Positions 1-6,701 of a DNA stretch of 13,976 nt are shown in pieces. Below the pieces are notes generated by a model. The model was not told the origin of the DNA, searched no databases, and worked only from the letters and a program-made list of their open reading frames with translations. The stretch comes from an uncultured Eubacteriales bacterium (lineage in GTDB: Bacteria > Bacillota > Clostridia > Lachnospirales > Anaerotignaceae). Each line of letters starts with the position of its first letter. The stretch's first letter is position 1. The position numbers were made by a program, and so were the translations under genes. The stretch spans positions 1 to 13,976 of the forward strand of contig CAKTER010000023.1 in NCBI GenBank assembly GCA_934552695.1. Reading direction: 5' to 3'.

Positions 1-1
1 C

Positions 2-118
2 GACCTGTCGGGCTGGACGTACAGGGTGAACGGGGAATACCCATCGGTAGGCTGCTCGGCGGTGGAGGTGGCCGACGGGGATACCATCGAATGGCTGTAC
101 AGTCTGGGAGCGTATTAG
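2..118 (+). CDS. C-terminal end of a DUF4430 (transcobalamin-C-terminal-like) protein, partial
   Basis: An open frame enters from the left edge and stops at TAG (116-118), giving 38 residues. They include SGWTYRVNGEYPSVGCSAVE and then a DGDTIEWLYS-like end. The pattern 'GW-Y-VNGEYPSVG ... V-DGD-IEW-Y' is the hallmark of the DUF4430 / transcobalamin-like C-terminal domain (PF14478). In Firmicutes this domain is found on secreted or surface-anchored proteins, often beside ECF transporters. Only the last part of the domain is visible, so the signal peptide, anchor and any other domains lie outside the window. The next gene (EcfT) starts 23 bases after the stop, so the two are probably one operon. 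The family assignment is from remembered motif shape. The role, capture of a corrinoid or related ligand for the downstream transporter, is inference. Confidence 0.8.
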   Translation, partial: DLSGWTYRVNGEYPSVGCSAVEVADGDTIEWLYSLGAY

Positions 119-141
119 CATCAACGAAAGGGGGGTGTGCC

Positions 142-1029
142 GTGCCAAACCGACAGGGGTTTGCCGCCTGTCATCCGGTGGTAAATCTGGTGTATTTTGT
201 GGGCGTGTTGGGGTTTGGAATGACCCTGCGGCACCCCTTGTGCCTGGCCATTTCCCTGGCGGCGGCCCTGAGCTGCCGCCGTTTTTTGCCGCCTGCGGAC
301 CGGTGGCTGCGGCGGGCCTGGATTTTGGCTTTGGCTATGGCACTGCTGAACCCACTCATCAGCCATCAAGGCGTGACGGTGTTGGGATATTTGCCCGATG
401 GCAACCCCCTGACGCTGGAAAGCATGGCCTACGGAGCAGGGGCCGGCGCCCTGCTGTGGGTGGTTCTGCTGTGGTTTGCCTATCTCAACCGGATTTTGAC
501 CACCGACAAGGTGGTGTACCTGTTTGGCCGGGTGTTGCCGGTGCTGTCACTTTTGGTGACGCTGGTGCTGGGGTTTTTGCCCCGGTTTGAGCAGCGGGCC
601 CGGCAGATTGCCGAGGGCCAGCGGGCCTTGGGACGGCGGCCCCAAGCCGAAAACCTGCGGCAGCGGCTGCGGGCCGGGGGGCAAATGCTTTCGGGGCTGA
701 CCACCTGGGCGCTGGACGGGGCCGTGGAGCTTTCGGACAGTATGCGGAGCCGGGGCTACGGCTTGCCGGGGCGCACGGCGTTTTCGCTGTACCAATGGCA
801 GCGCCGGGACAGGGCGGCTCTGCTGGTTTTGGCCGGGTGTGGGCTGTGGGTGCTTATCGGCGCCTGCCGGGGCCAGTTGTTTTGGCAATACTATCCCCGC
901 ATCCGCTGGGCCCAGCCGGGGGCCTATGGGGTCAGCCTGTGGCTGGCTTACGGGGTATTTGCCTTTTTACCGGTGTGGATGGATGGAAGGGAGGCTTGGC
1001 AGTGGAAGCGGTGGCAGTCCAAAACCTGA
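142..1029 (+). CDS. ECF transporter transmembrane (T) component, EcfT/CbiQ family
   Basis: This 295-residue integral membrane protein is the scaffold of an energy-coupling-factor importer and links the ATPases to the substrate-binding S-component. An early HPVVNL motif (residues 11-16) opens the first hydrophobic segment, and further hydrophobic segments lie around residues 60-75, 100-115 and 130-148. A cytoplasmic helical part carries the two coupling motifs, AEGQRALG (about 157-164) and SMRSRGYG (about 200-207), followed by GLPGRTAFS. Two more hydrophobic stretches follow. I chose the GTG at 142 because an AAAGGGGGG Shine-Dalgarno stretch (about 127-135) precedes it at good spacing and the family homology begins just after it; an in-frame ATG at 91 lies inside the preceding gene. 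The gene overlaps the start of the ATPase fusion by 28 bases, implying translational coupling. The first coupling motif ends ALG rather than ARG, which I believe occurs in this clostridial subfamily. Family assignment is firm; the transported vitamin is not shown by this subunit. Confidence 0.92.
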   Translation: MPNRQGFAACHPVVNLVYFVGVLGFGMTLRHPLCLAISLAAALSCRRFLPPADRWLRRAWILALAMALLNPLISHQGVTVLGYLPDGNPLTLESMAYGAGAGALLWVVLLWFAYLNRILTTDKVVYLFGRVLPVLSLLVTLVLGFLPRFEQRARQIAEGQRALGRRPQAENLRQRLRAGGQMLSGLTTWALDGAVELSDSMRSRGYGLPGRTAFSLYQWQRRDRAALLVLAGCGLWVLIGACRGQLFWQYYPRIRWAQPGAYGVSLWLAYGVFAFLPVWMDGREAWQWKRWQSKT

Positions 1030-3434
1030 GCTTTATATATCCGGGGGAAGCCCAACCGGCGCTAACGGACGTGTCGTTTTCCCTGCCGGCGGGCAGCTTT
1101 ACGGCCCTGTGCGGGGCTTCGGGCAGTGGGAAATCCACTCTGCTGCGGCTGCTTTCTCCGGCCCTTGCGCCCTTTGGGAAGCGGAGGGGGACGATTGATT
1201 ACTATGGCTGCCCGCAGGATTGCCTGACCGACCGGGAGGTGGCCGAAAACATCGGCTTTGTGTTCCAAAATCCCGAGCGGCAGATGGTGACCGATACGGT
1301 GTGGCACGAGCTGGCCTTTGGTCTGGAAAGCCTGGGGATGCCGACTCCGGTAATCCGGGCCCGGGTGGCCGAAGTGGCTACGTTTTTTGGGCTACAGGAG
1401 CTGTTTCATAAGCCGGTGGCCCAGCTTTCCGGCGGGCAAAAACAGCGGGTCAATCTGGCGGCGGCCCTGGCCCTGCGGCCCCGGCTGCTGTTGCTGGACG
1501 AGCCTACGGCCCAGCTGGACCCGCTGGCGGCGGAGGAGTTTTTGGCGGTGCTGGCCCGGGTGAACCGGGAGCTGGGCATCACGGTGCTCCTTTCCGAGCA
1601 TCGGCTGGAGGCGGTGTTGCCCTATGCCCAAAGGCTGTTGGTGCTGGACGGGGGGCGCTTGGTGGCCCAAGGCCCGCCGGGGCCTGTGGGAGCCGGATTG
1701 CAACACACGCTGCCACCGGTGTTTTTGTCCATGCCCACGCCGCTGCGGGTGTTTGCCGGGCTGGGAGAGAGCGGGGAGCCGCCGCTGACGGTGCAGGCCG
1801 GGCGGAGCTGGCTCATGGAGTACCGGGAGCGACGGCCCTTGCGGGAGCTGTTGCCGGAGCCGGAGCCGGTCTCCGGGGAAACGCTGCTGACAGCACAGGA
1901 TTTGCATTTCCGCTACACCAAGGACGGCCCGGAGGTGGTACGGGGGCTTTCGTTGACCTTGGCCCGGGGCGAAATACGGGCCCTGTTGGGAGGGAACGGC
2001 GCCGGAAAATCCACGGCCCTGCGGCTGCTGGCCGGGGTACTGTCCCCTCAGCGGGGGCGGGTGACGGCAACGGGCCGAGTGGGCCTGCTGCCCCAGGAGC
2101 CCTCGGTGCTGTTTACTCAAAGCACGCTGGCCCGGGAGCTGGAGCTGGCGGGGCCGCCGGAACAGCAGGCCGAGGTGATTCGGCTGTGCCGGCTGGAGGG
2201 CTTGTTGGAGCGGCACCCCTTCGACCTTTCCGGAGGCGAGGAGCAGCGGGCGGCTTTGGCGCTGCTATGGCTGAGGGAGCCGGAGGTGCTTCTGCTGGAC
2301 GAGCCCACCAAGGGGTTGGATGGGCAGGCCAAGGCAGAGCTGGCGGCGCTTTTGGCCCAGGCGGCGGCTGCCGGGAAGGCGATTTTATTGGTTAGCCACG
2401 ACGTGGAATTTTGTGCGGCCCATGCCCGGCGGTGCGGCTTGTTTTTTGACGGAGATTTGGTAGCCGAGGGAAGCCTAAGGGAATTTTTTGGCCAAAACAG
2501 CTTTTATACTACGGCGGCCAGCCGGATGAGCCGGGGACTGATTCCCGGGGCGGTGACGGCAGCGGATGTCCTGTGGGCCTGCGGCGGGAAAACCTCCGGG
2601 ACGGGCGATGGCACGGGCCAGGGGGACGAGAAAACCGAAAACAAGCCCGGGGAACGGGAGGACTCGGCGGCGGACCCCGCCGGAGCAGAGAGAGCGGAAG
2701 CGTGGGCGGAACCGGAAATGACCGAAGCGAAGGGTTCCGCCCCCCATTCCATTGCCTCTTGGGGGCCGATAGCTTTAGCCTGCGTGTTGATTCCTCTGAC
2801 CCTTTGGGCGGGGAGCACCGTGTGGCAGGCCCGGTACGACGTGGTTTCGGCGTTGCTGCTGTTGGAGATTTTGCTTCCGTTTTTTTGGCTGTTTGAGGGG
2901 CGGCGGCCCCACGCCCGGGAAATTGCGGTGGTGGCGGCCCTCATCACGCTGGGACTGGTGGGGCGGCTGCTGTTTATGGCGGTACCCCAGGGGAAGCCGG
3001 TGCTGGCCATTGTGATTTTGGCCGGAGCGGCGTTGGGCCCCTCCACCGGCTTTTTGGTGGGGGCGGCCACCATGCTGGTTTCCAACATGGTATTTGGGCA
3101 GGGGCCTTGGACGCCCTGGCAAATGGTCGGCATGGGCCTGGCAGGGCTTTTGGCGGGGCTATGCTTTTTTGGCCGCAAACACAAAAGCCCCCGGGGACTG
3201 GCGGTGTTTGGCGCCGGGGCGGCCCTGCTGGTGTATGGCCCAATCGTGAACGCCTCCATGGTGTTTTTGTATCAGCCTAAGCCGAGCTGGCCGTTGCTGA
3301 TGGCGGCCTTTGTTTCCGGGCTGCCCTTTGATTTGGTGCAGGCGGTGTTTACCTTCGGCTTTTTGTGGGTGGGGGCCCGGCCTGTATTGGAAAAACTGGA
3401 ACGGCTGCGGGACAAGCAGGGACTGTTTGTATAG
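1002..3434 (+). CDS. Fused ECF transporter: ATPase-ATPase-S-component (EcfA-EcfA'-S)
   Basis: This 810-residue protein carries three modules usually encoded as separate genes. ATPase domain 1 has Walker A GASGSGKST (38-46), LSGGQ (142-146), Walker B ending D166-E167 and the switch His200. ATPase domain 2 has Walker A GGNGAGKST (330-338), LSGGE (409-413), Walker B D433-E434 and His466. A charged, Glu/Pro/Gly-rich linker (about 495-580) leads to a hydrophobic region of some six membrane segments (about 583-795). That region contains LGPSTGFLVGA and VFGQGPWTPWQM, typical of S-components of the CbrT-like group. Both ATPase sites look intact. I chose the GTG at 1002 because GGAAGGGAGG (984-993) precedes it and the ABC domain begins immediately; an upstream ATG in the same frame lies inside ecfT. 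With EcfT this single chain could make a complete dedicated importer. The CbrT-like fold and the DUF4430 neighbour suggest cobalamin or another corrinoid, but this is inference. An in-frame ATG at 2718 in the linker could in principle also yield a free S-component. Confidence 0.9.
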   Translation: MEAVAVQNLSFIYPGEAQPALTDVSFSLPAGSFTALCGASGSGKSTLLRLLSPALAPFGKRRGTIDYYGCPQDCLTDREVAENIGFVFQNPERQMVTDTVWHELAFGLESLGMPTPVIRARVAEVATFFGLQELFHKPVAQLSGGQKQRVNLAAALALRPRLLLLDEPTAQLDPLAAEEFLAVLARVNRELGITVLLSEHRLEAVLPYAQRLLVLDGGRLVAQGPPGPVGAGLQHTLPPVFLSMPTPLRVFAGLGESGEPPLTVQAGRSWLMEYRERRPLRELLPEPEPVSGETLLTAQDLHFRYTKDGPEVVRGLSLTLARGEIRALLGGNGAGKSTALRLLAGVLSPQRGRVTATGRVGLLPQEPSVLFTQSTLARELELAGPPEQQAEVIRLCRLEGLLERHPFDLSGGEEQRAALALLWLREPEVLLLDEPTKGLDGQAKAELAALLAQAAAAGKAILLVSHDVEFCAAHARRCGLFFDGDLVAEGSLREFFGQNSFYTTAASRMSRGLIPGAVTAADVLWACGGKTSGTGDGTGQGDEKTENKPGEREDSAADPAGAERAEAWAEPEMTEAKGSAPHSIASWGPIALACVLIPLTLWAGSTVWQARYDVVSALLLLEILLPFFWLFEGRRPHAREIAVVAALITLGLVGRLLFMAVPQGKPVLAIVILAGAALGPSTGFLVGAATMLVSNMVFGQGPWTPWQMVGMGLAGLLAGLCFFGRKHKSPRGLAVFGAGAALLVYGPIVNASMVFLYQPKPSWPLLMAAFVSGLPFDLVQAVFTFGFLWVGARPVLEKLERLRDKQGLFV

Positions 3435-3465
3435 AAAAACCCAGGCAGAATGCGCCTGGGTTTTT
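3435..3465. terminator. Bidirectional Rho-independent terminator between convergent operons
   Basis: The arms AAAAACCCAGGC (3435-3446) and GCCTGGGTTTTT (3454-3465) form a 12-bp perfect stem around a 7-base loop. The A-run on the left and T-run on the right make it work in both directions. It starts at the base after the ECF fusion stop codon. It also lies about 65 bases past the stop of the convergent ABC ATPase gene on the other strand, so it probably ends both operons. Confidence 0.9.
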
Positions 3466-3505
3466 GCGTGTTATCTATCATGCCGGACGGCACGGCTGTT
3501 TGAAG

Positions 3506-3525
3506 TGACCTCCAAAAGTTAGACA
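3506..3525. repeat. Possible solo terminal inverted repeat of an IS3-family element
   Basis: The 20 bases TGACCTCCAAAAGTTAGACA resemble the terminal inverted repeats I recall for IS3-family (IS150-like) insertion sequences of Firmicutes, with the core 'GACC(C/T)CCAAAAGTTAGAC'. No transposase ORF or matching opposite end is visible nearby. If real it is a remnant left by excision or deletion. It sits in the short gap between two convergent operons, ending about five bases from the ABC ATPase stop codon. The call rests on remembered consensus and a short match. Confidence 0.35.
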
Positions 3526-3529
3526 AATT

Positions 3530-4267
3530 TTATAAAACACAATTTAAAAATTCTTTGGTGCGGGGCTCTTTGGGGTTGGTAAAAATTTCCTCCGGGACGC
3601 CTTGCTCCACAATGTTGCCATCGGCCATAAACACCACCCGGTCGGCCACGTCCCGGGCAAAGCCCATTTCGTGGGTCACCACAATCATAGTCATACCGCC
3701 CTGAGCCAGCTCTTTCATAACGGCCAGTACCTCGCCTACCATTTCGGGGTCCAGGGCGCTGGTGGGCTCGTCAAACAGCATAACGTCCGGATTCATGGCC
3801 AAAGCCCGGGCAATGGCAACCCGTTGCTGCTGGCCGCCGGAGAGCTGCCGGGGATAGGCGGCCGCCTTATCCTCCAGCCCAATGCGCCGGAGCAGGCTTA
3901 GGGCCTTTTCGTTGGCCTCGGCCTTTGTCATCAGCTTTAAATCCAGCGGGGCCAGTGTAATGTTGGCCTGTACCGTTAAGTGGGGGAACAGGTTAAACTG
4001 CTGGAACACCATGCCGATGTTTTGCCGGGCCTTGTTAATATCGACCCCTTTATCGGTAAGGGCAATGCCGTCCACCAAAACCATGCCGGAAGTGGGCCGC
4101 TCCAGCAGGTTGATGCACCGCAGCAGGGTGGATTTGCCGCTACCGGAAGGGCCGATAACGCAAACCACTTCGCCTTCGGCCACAGAAAAGTCCACGCCCT
4201 TTAAAACGTCCAGGCTGCCGAAGCTTTTGTGTAAATCCTGAATGACGACCTTGGCATTATCGCTCAT
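3530..4267 (-). CDS. Polar amino acid ABC transporter, ATP-binding protein (GlnQ/ArtM-like)
   Basis: This 245-residue cytoplasmic ATPase powers a polar-amino-acid uptake system. It shows Walker [10 protein letters not shown] (39-47), Q-loop Gln89 in [13 protein letters not shown], signature LSGGQQQR (142-149), Walker B DVMLFDEP with D166-E167, the D-loop SALDPE, and His199 in VTHEMGFA. The length and the 'FNLFPH' and 'THEMGFAR' motifs are typical of the GlnQ/HisP/ArtP family. A strong AAAGGAGG (4278-4285) precedes the ATG at 4267. The start overlaps the permease end by 11 bases. It is the last gene of the reverse-strand operon, with the shared bidirectional terminator downstream. The ATPase family does not fix the substrate; glutamine, arginine, histidine and cystine are all possible. 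Confidence 0.95.
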   Translation of the reverse strand: MSDNAKVVIQDLHKSFGSLDVLKGVDFSVAEGEVVCVIGPSGSGKSTLLRCINLLERPTSGMVLVDGIALTDKGVDINKARQNIGMVFQQFNLFPHLTVQANITLAPLDLKLMTKAEANEKALSLLRRIGLEDKAAAYPRQLSGGQQQRVAIARALAMNPDVMLFDEPTSALDPEMVGEVLAVMKELAQGGMTMIVVTHEMGFARDVADRVVFMADGNIVEQGVPEEIFTNPKEPRTKEFLNCVL

Positions 4268-4931
4268 CGTTTTGCAGCCTCCTTTCCACCCGGCGGGAAA
4301 TGATGGTGATAATCGTAATGAGAATTAGATAAAAGACGCCTACCAGCGTCCAAGTGTAAAAGGACTTCATGGTGCGGCCCATGTAAATTTTGGCCTGATA
4401 CACGATTTCGGCCAAACTGATTGCAGAAATAATGGAGGTATCCTTTAAGGAAATAATAAACTGGTTGACCAAGGAGGGGATACAGATTCGCATGGCCTGA
4501 GGCAGAATGACTTTCATCATGGCCCGGCCGTGGGAAAGCCCCAGGCTGCGGGCGGCCTCCATCTGTCCGGGGGGTACGGCCTGAATGCCGCCCCGGAAAA
4601 TTTCGGACATATACGCCCCGGCGTTGAGGCTTAGGGTGATGACACCGGCGGTAAAGGGAGTTAGCCGTAAGCCGACGCCCATCATTTGCATCAGCTGCGG
4701 GAACCCGAAGTAGATAAAGAATACCTGTACCAGCAACGGCGTACCCCGGATAAGCCAAATATAAATCTTGCTAATCCATTGGAGGGGGAGAAGCTTCGAC
4801 ATCCCCATGACGCAGGACAAAAGCCCCAGCACCATAGCAATGAGGAGGGAAATCACTGTGATTTGAATGGTTACGCTCATGCCCTTTAAGAGCAAGGGGT
4901 ATAGTTCTGCACATACCTGTCCAAAAGTCAT
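4257..4931 (-). CDS. Polar amino acid ABC transporter, permease (HisM/GlnP family)
   Basis: This 224-residue inner-membrane permease has about five hydrophobic segments (roughly 18-42, 52-80, 93-112, 150-175 and 193-212). RGTPLLVQ (62-69) is the family hallmark. The EAA loop EAARSLGLS...[10 protein letters not shown] (125-148) is the contact for the ATPase. The length fits the single-domain HisQ/HisM/GlnP permeases, so the transporter is probably a permease homodimer with two ATPases. No second permease gene is present. The ATG at 4931 is the first plausible start; its Shine-Dalgarno site is weak. A hairpin terminator lies 45 bases upstream, between it and the binding-protein gene, so the permease is probably made at lower level than the binding protein. 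It overlaps the ATPase start, consistent with one operon. Confidence 0.93.
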   Translation of the reverse strand: MTFGQVCAELYPLLLKGMSVTIQITVISLLIAMVLGLLSCVMGMSKLLPLQWISKIYIWLIRGTPLLVQVFFIYFGFPQLMQMMGVGLRLTPFTAGVITLSLNAGAYMSEIFRGGIQAVPPGQMEAARSLGLSHGRAMMKVILPQAMRICIPSLVNQFIISLKDTSIISAISLAEIVYQAKIYMGRTMKSFYTWTLVGVFYLILITIITIISRRVERRLQNDER

Positions 4932-4972
4932 TTATGCCACCGCTTTACCTAATATTTAAAACCGAGGATTTG

Positions 4973-5007
4973 AAAAAGGTGCGGGGAACCCAAGGTTCTC
5001 CGCACCT
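4973..5007 (-). terminator. Intra-operon terminator/attenuator after the binding-protein gene
   Basis: Read on the reverse strand, AGGTGCGGAGAACC, a TTG loop and GGTTCCCCGCACCT form a 14-bp stem with one A-C mismatch, followed by TTTTTC. It lies between the substrate-binding protein stop (5029) and the permease start (4931). Partial termination here would give more binding protein than permease and ATPase, a common arrangement in ABC importer operons. The efficiency is inferred. Confidence 0.75.
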
Positions 5008-5028
5008 CATACTTCCTATTATTATATT

Positions 5029-5847
5029 TTACTCCACAGAGATGTACTTGTCCAGAATTTCTTGATATTTTCCGTTATCTTTCAAATTCTGCAGGCCGGC
5101 GTTGAACATTTCAATCAGTTCGGGGCAGTTGCCCTTCAGGACGGCAAAGCCGTAGGAGGAACCCTGTTCCATTTCGCCAACCATCTTCAGGCCGTTGCCC
5201 TGGGCAATGCCATAGCCCAGTACGGGGTAGTCCTCGAAGCAAGCGGCGGAGTTGCCGGTTTTTACATCCTCGTACATGTAAGGGGATTCTTCAAAGTAGG
5301 CCAGAGTGAAGCCATACTCATCGGCAATGGATTCGGCAAAGGTAGCGCCCTCGGTGCCGGTCTTTACAGCAACGGTTTTACCGGACAGGTCGGCATAGGA
5401 CTGGATTTCGTCGTTGTCAGCCTTTACAGCCATGCCAACACCGGAGTTGTAATAGGGCTCGGAGAAGTCATAGCTTTCCTGCCGCTTTTCGGTAATGCTC
5501 ATGCCGGCGATGACGCCGTCGGCCTGGCCGGATTCCATTGCGGCCACAGCGGCGGAGAAGCCCAGAGGCTGCAAATTATACTGGAAGCCCTGATCCTCGG
5601 CAATGGCGGCCAGCAGGTCGATGTCGATGCCTACGAAGTTGCCGTCGGCGTCCTGGAATTCGAAGGGGGCGAAGGTGGTGTCGGTGGCAATCTGGTAAAC
5701 CTTCCCGTCGGCAGCGCCGCCTTGGGTCTCCTCACCGTTCTGTTCGTTGGTTTCCTTCTGTTCGGTGTTGGCGGCGTCGTTCTTGGAGCAGGCCGGGGCA
5801 CCAAAGGCCATAGCGCCAACCATCAGCAGTGCAAATAACTTTTTCAT
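5029..5847 (-). CDS. Polar amino acid ABC transporter, substrate-binding lipoprotein (SBP_bac_3 family)
   Basis: This 272-residue extracellular binding protein belongs to the glutamine/arginine/histidine-binding group. MKKLFALLMVGAMAFGAPAC is a lipoprotein-type signal peptide with the acylated Cys at 20; the A-P-A-C lipobox lacks the usual Leu at -3. A low-complexity Glu/Asn/Thr/Gly linker (about 21-47) tethers the domain. The family motifs are ATDTTFAPFEF (54-64), VGIDIDLLAAIA (72-83), AGMSITEKRQESYDFSEPYY (114-133) and GKTVAVKTGT (156-165). R122 and D206 (in CFEDYPVL) fit the positions that usually clamp the amino-acid carboxylate and amine. AAAAGGAGG (5858-5866) precedes the ATG. The start codon overlaps the folBK stop (ATGA), so its translation is coupled to folate genes. 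The substrate cannot be read from the sequence; a polar amino acid is most likely. Confidence 0.93.
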   Translation of the reverse strand: MKKLFALLMVGAMAFGAPACSKNDAANTEQKETNEQNGEETQGGAADGKVYQIATDTTFAPFEFQDADGNFVGIDIDLLAAIAEDQGFQYNLQPLGFSAAVAAMESGQADGVIAGMSITEKRQESYDFSEPYYNSGVGMAVKADNDEIQSYADLSGKTVAVKTGTEGATFAESIADEYGFTLAYFEESPYMYEDVKTGNSAACFEDYPVLGYGIAQGNGLKMVGEMEQGSSYGFAVLKGNCPELIEMFNAGLQNLKDNGKYQEILDKYISVE

Positions 5848-6701
5848 AGCAATGTAACCTCCTTTTGATAGTGTGGATCTTTCATAAGCTCATTTTTTAT
5901 TTGTAAAACCCGTTTCCCGGCAAGGGGGATGACTGCCAAGGGAGCAATCTCCGCCAGGGGGACGAGTACAAATAACCGTTCGGTCATCCGGGGATGGGGC
6001 AGGGTCAGCAGCGGGTCGTCGGTAACCAGGTCATCGTAAAGCAAAATGTCTACGTCGATGGTGCGGGGCCCGTTTTTAATGGTACGGACCCGGTGCAGCT
6101 CCTGTTCGATGGACTGGGCCAGAGCCAGCAGCTCCCGGGGGGAGCGCAGGGTCCGAAGCTCGGCCACGGCGTTTAAAAAGTTGTCCTGATCGGCGTAGCC
6201 CACCGGCTCGGTCACATAAAACGAGGAAACCGAAACCACCTGGGTTTCAGGGGTTTTTAACAGCTGGAGGGCTGTTTGCAGGTTTTCTTTTTTGTCCCCC
6301 AAATTGGTCCCAAGCCCCACAAAGGCCCGGTGCCAAAACCGGGAAAGGCTGAGGGAGGCGTAGTCCTGAGGGGTACCGATGGGGGCGGCAGGCTTTTTCA
6401 GCTCCAGCCCTACTCCGGCCAATCGGGGAAATGCCAGCAGCAGGCGGCGGCACAAATTTTCGCCGCAAGCCTCCAGAGTTTGGTAGGCCTGCTCGGTAAA
6501 AACCTGCTGCACAAAATGACAAACGGCTCCATAATCCACCGACAGGGTCAAATCGTCGCGAAGCCCCGCCGGGCTGGCATCCAAAAACAAATCAAGGGAC
6601 AAAACAAACTGTTGCCCCAGCCGGGTCTCCTCGGGGAGCACCCCATGGTAGCCGTAAAGCCGTAGGTTTTCGATGTGTAGTTTATCTAAAGGAACAGCCA
6701 T
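5844..6701 (-). CDS. folBK: Bifunctional dihydroneopterin aldolase / HPPK (FolB-FolK fusion)
   Basis: This 285-residue cytosolic enzyme should catalyse two consecutive folate steps: cleavage of 7,8-dihydroneopterin to 6-hydroxymethyl-dihydropterin plus glycolaldehyde, then its pyrophosphorylation. The FolB part (about 1-122) has RLYGYHGVLPEE (14-25), SVDYG with Tyr57, and the KKPAAPI segment (102-108) whose Lys103 fits the catalytic Lys. The FolK part (about 125-280) has GLGTNLGD (129-136), GPRTIDVDILLY (211-222) with the Mg-binding D216 and D218, and LPHPRM (234-239). Both halves look complete. GGGAGGG precedes the ATG at good spacing. The start overlaps the folP end by 20 bases, and its TGA overlaps the next ATG. 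Such fusions are known in Firmicutes and other bacteria. Confidence 0.96.
   Translation of the reverse strand: MAVPLDKLHIENLRLYGYHGVLPEETRLGQQFVLSLDLFLDASPAGLRDDLTLSVDYGAVCHFVQQVFTEQAYQTLEACGENLCRRLLLAFPRLAGVGLELKKPAAPIGTPQDYASLSLSRFWHRAFVGLGTNLGDKKENLQTALQLLKTPETQVVSVSSFYVTEPVGYADQDNFLNAVAELRTLRSPRELLALAQSIEQELHRVRTIKNGPRTIDVDILLYDDLVTDDPLLTLPHPRMTERLFVLVPLAEIAPLAVIPLAGKRVLQIKNELMKDPHYQKEVTLL

Noticed and set aside
795..1001. N-terminal extension of the ECF fusion to an ATG at 795
   Set aside because: These 69 codons lie inside ecfT in another frame and resemble nothing; the GTG at 1002 has a strong ribosome site and starts the ABC domain.
1392..2216. 274-codon reverse ORF across the ECF ATPase fusion
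   Set aside because: Its product is Gln/Pro/Leu-rich low complexity, as expected from the complement of a GC-rich gene, and resembles no family.
5062..5838. 258-codon forward ORF antisense to the binding-protein gene
   Set aside because: It is a Gly/Val-rich antisense shadow of a gene with clear family motifs and signal peptide, and has no ribosome site.
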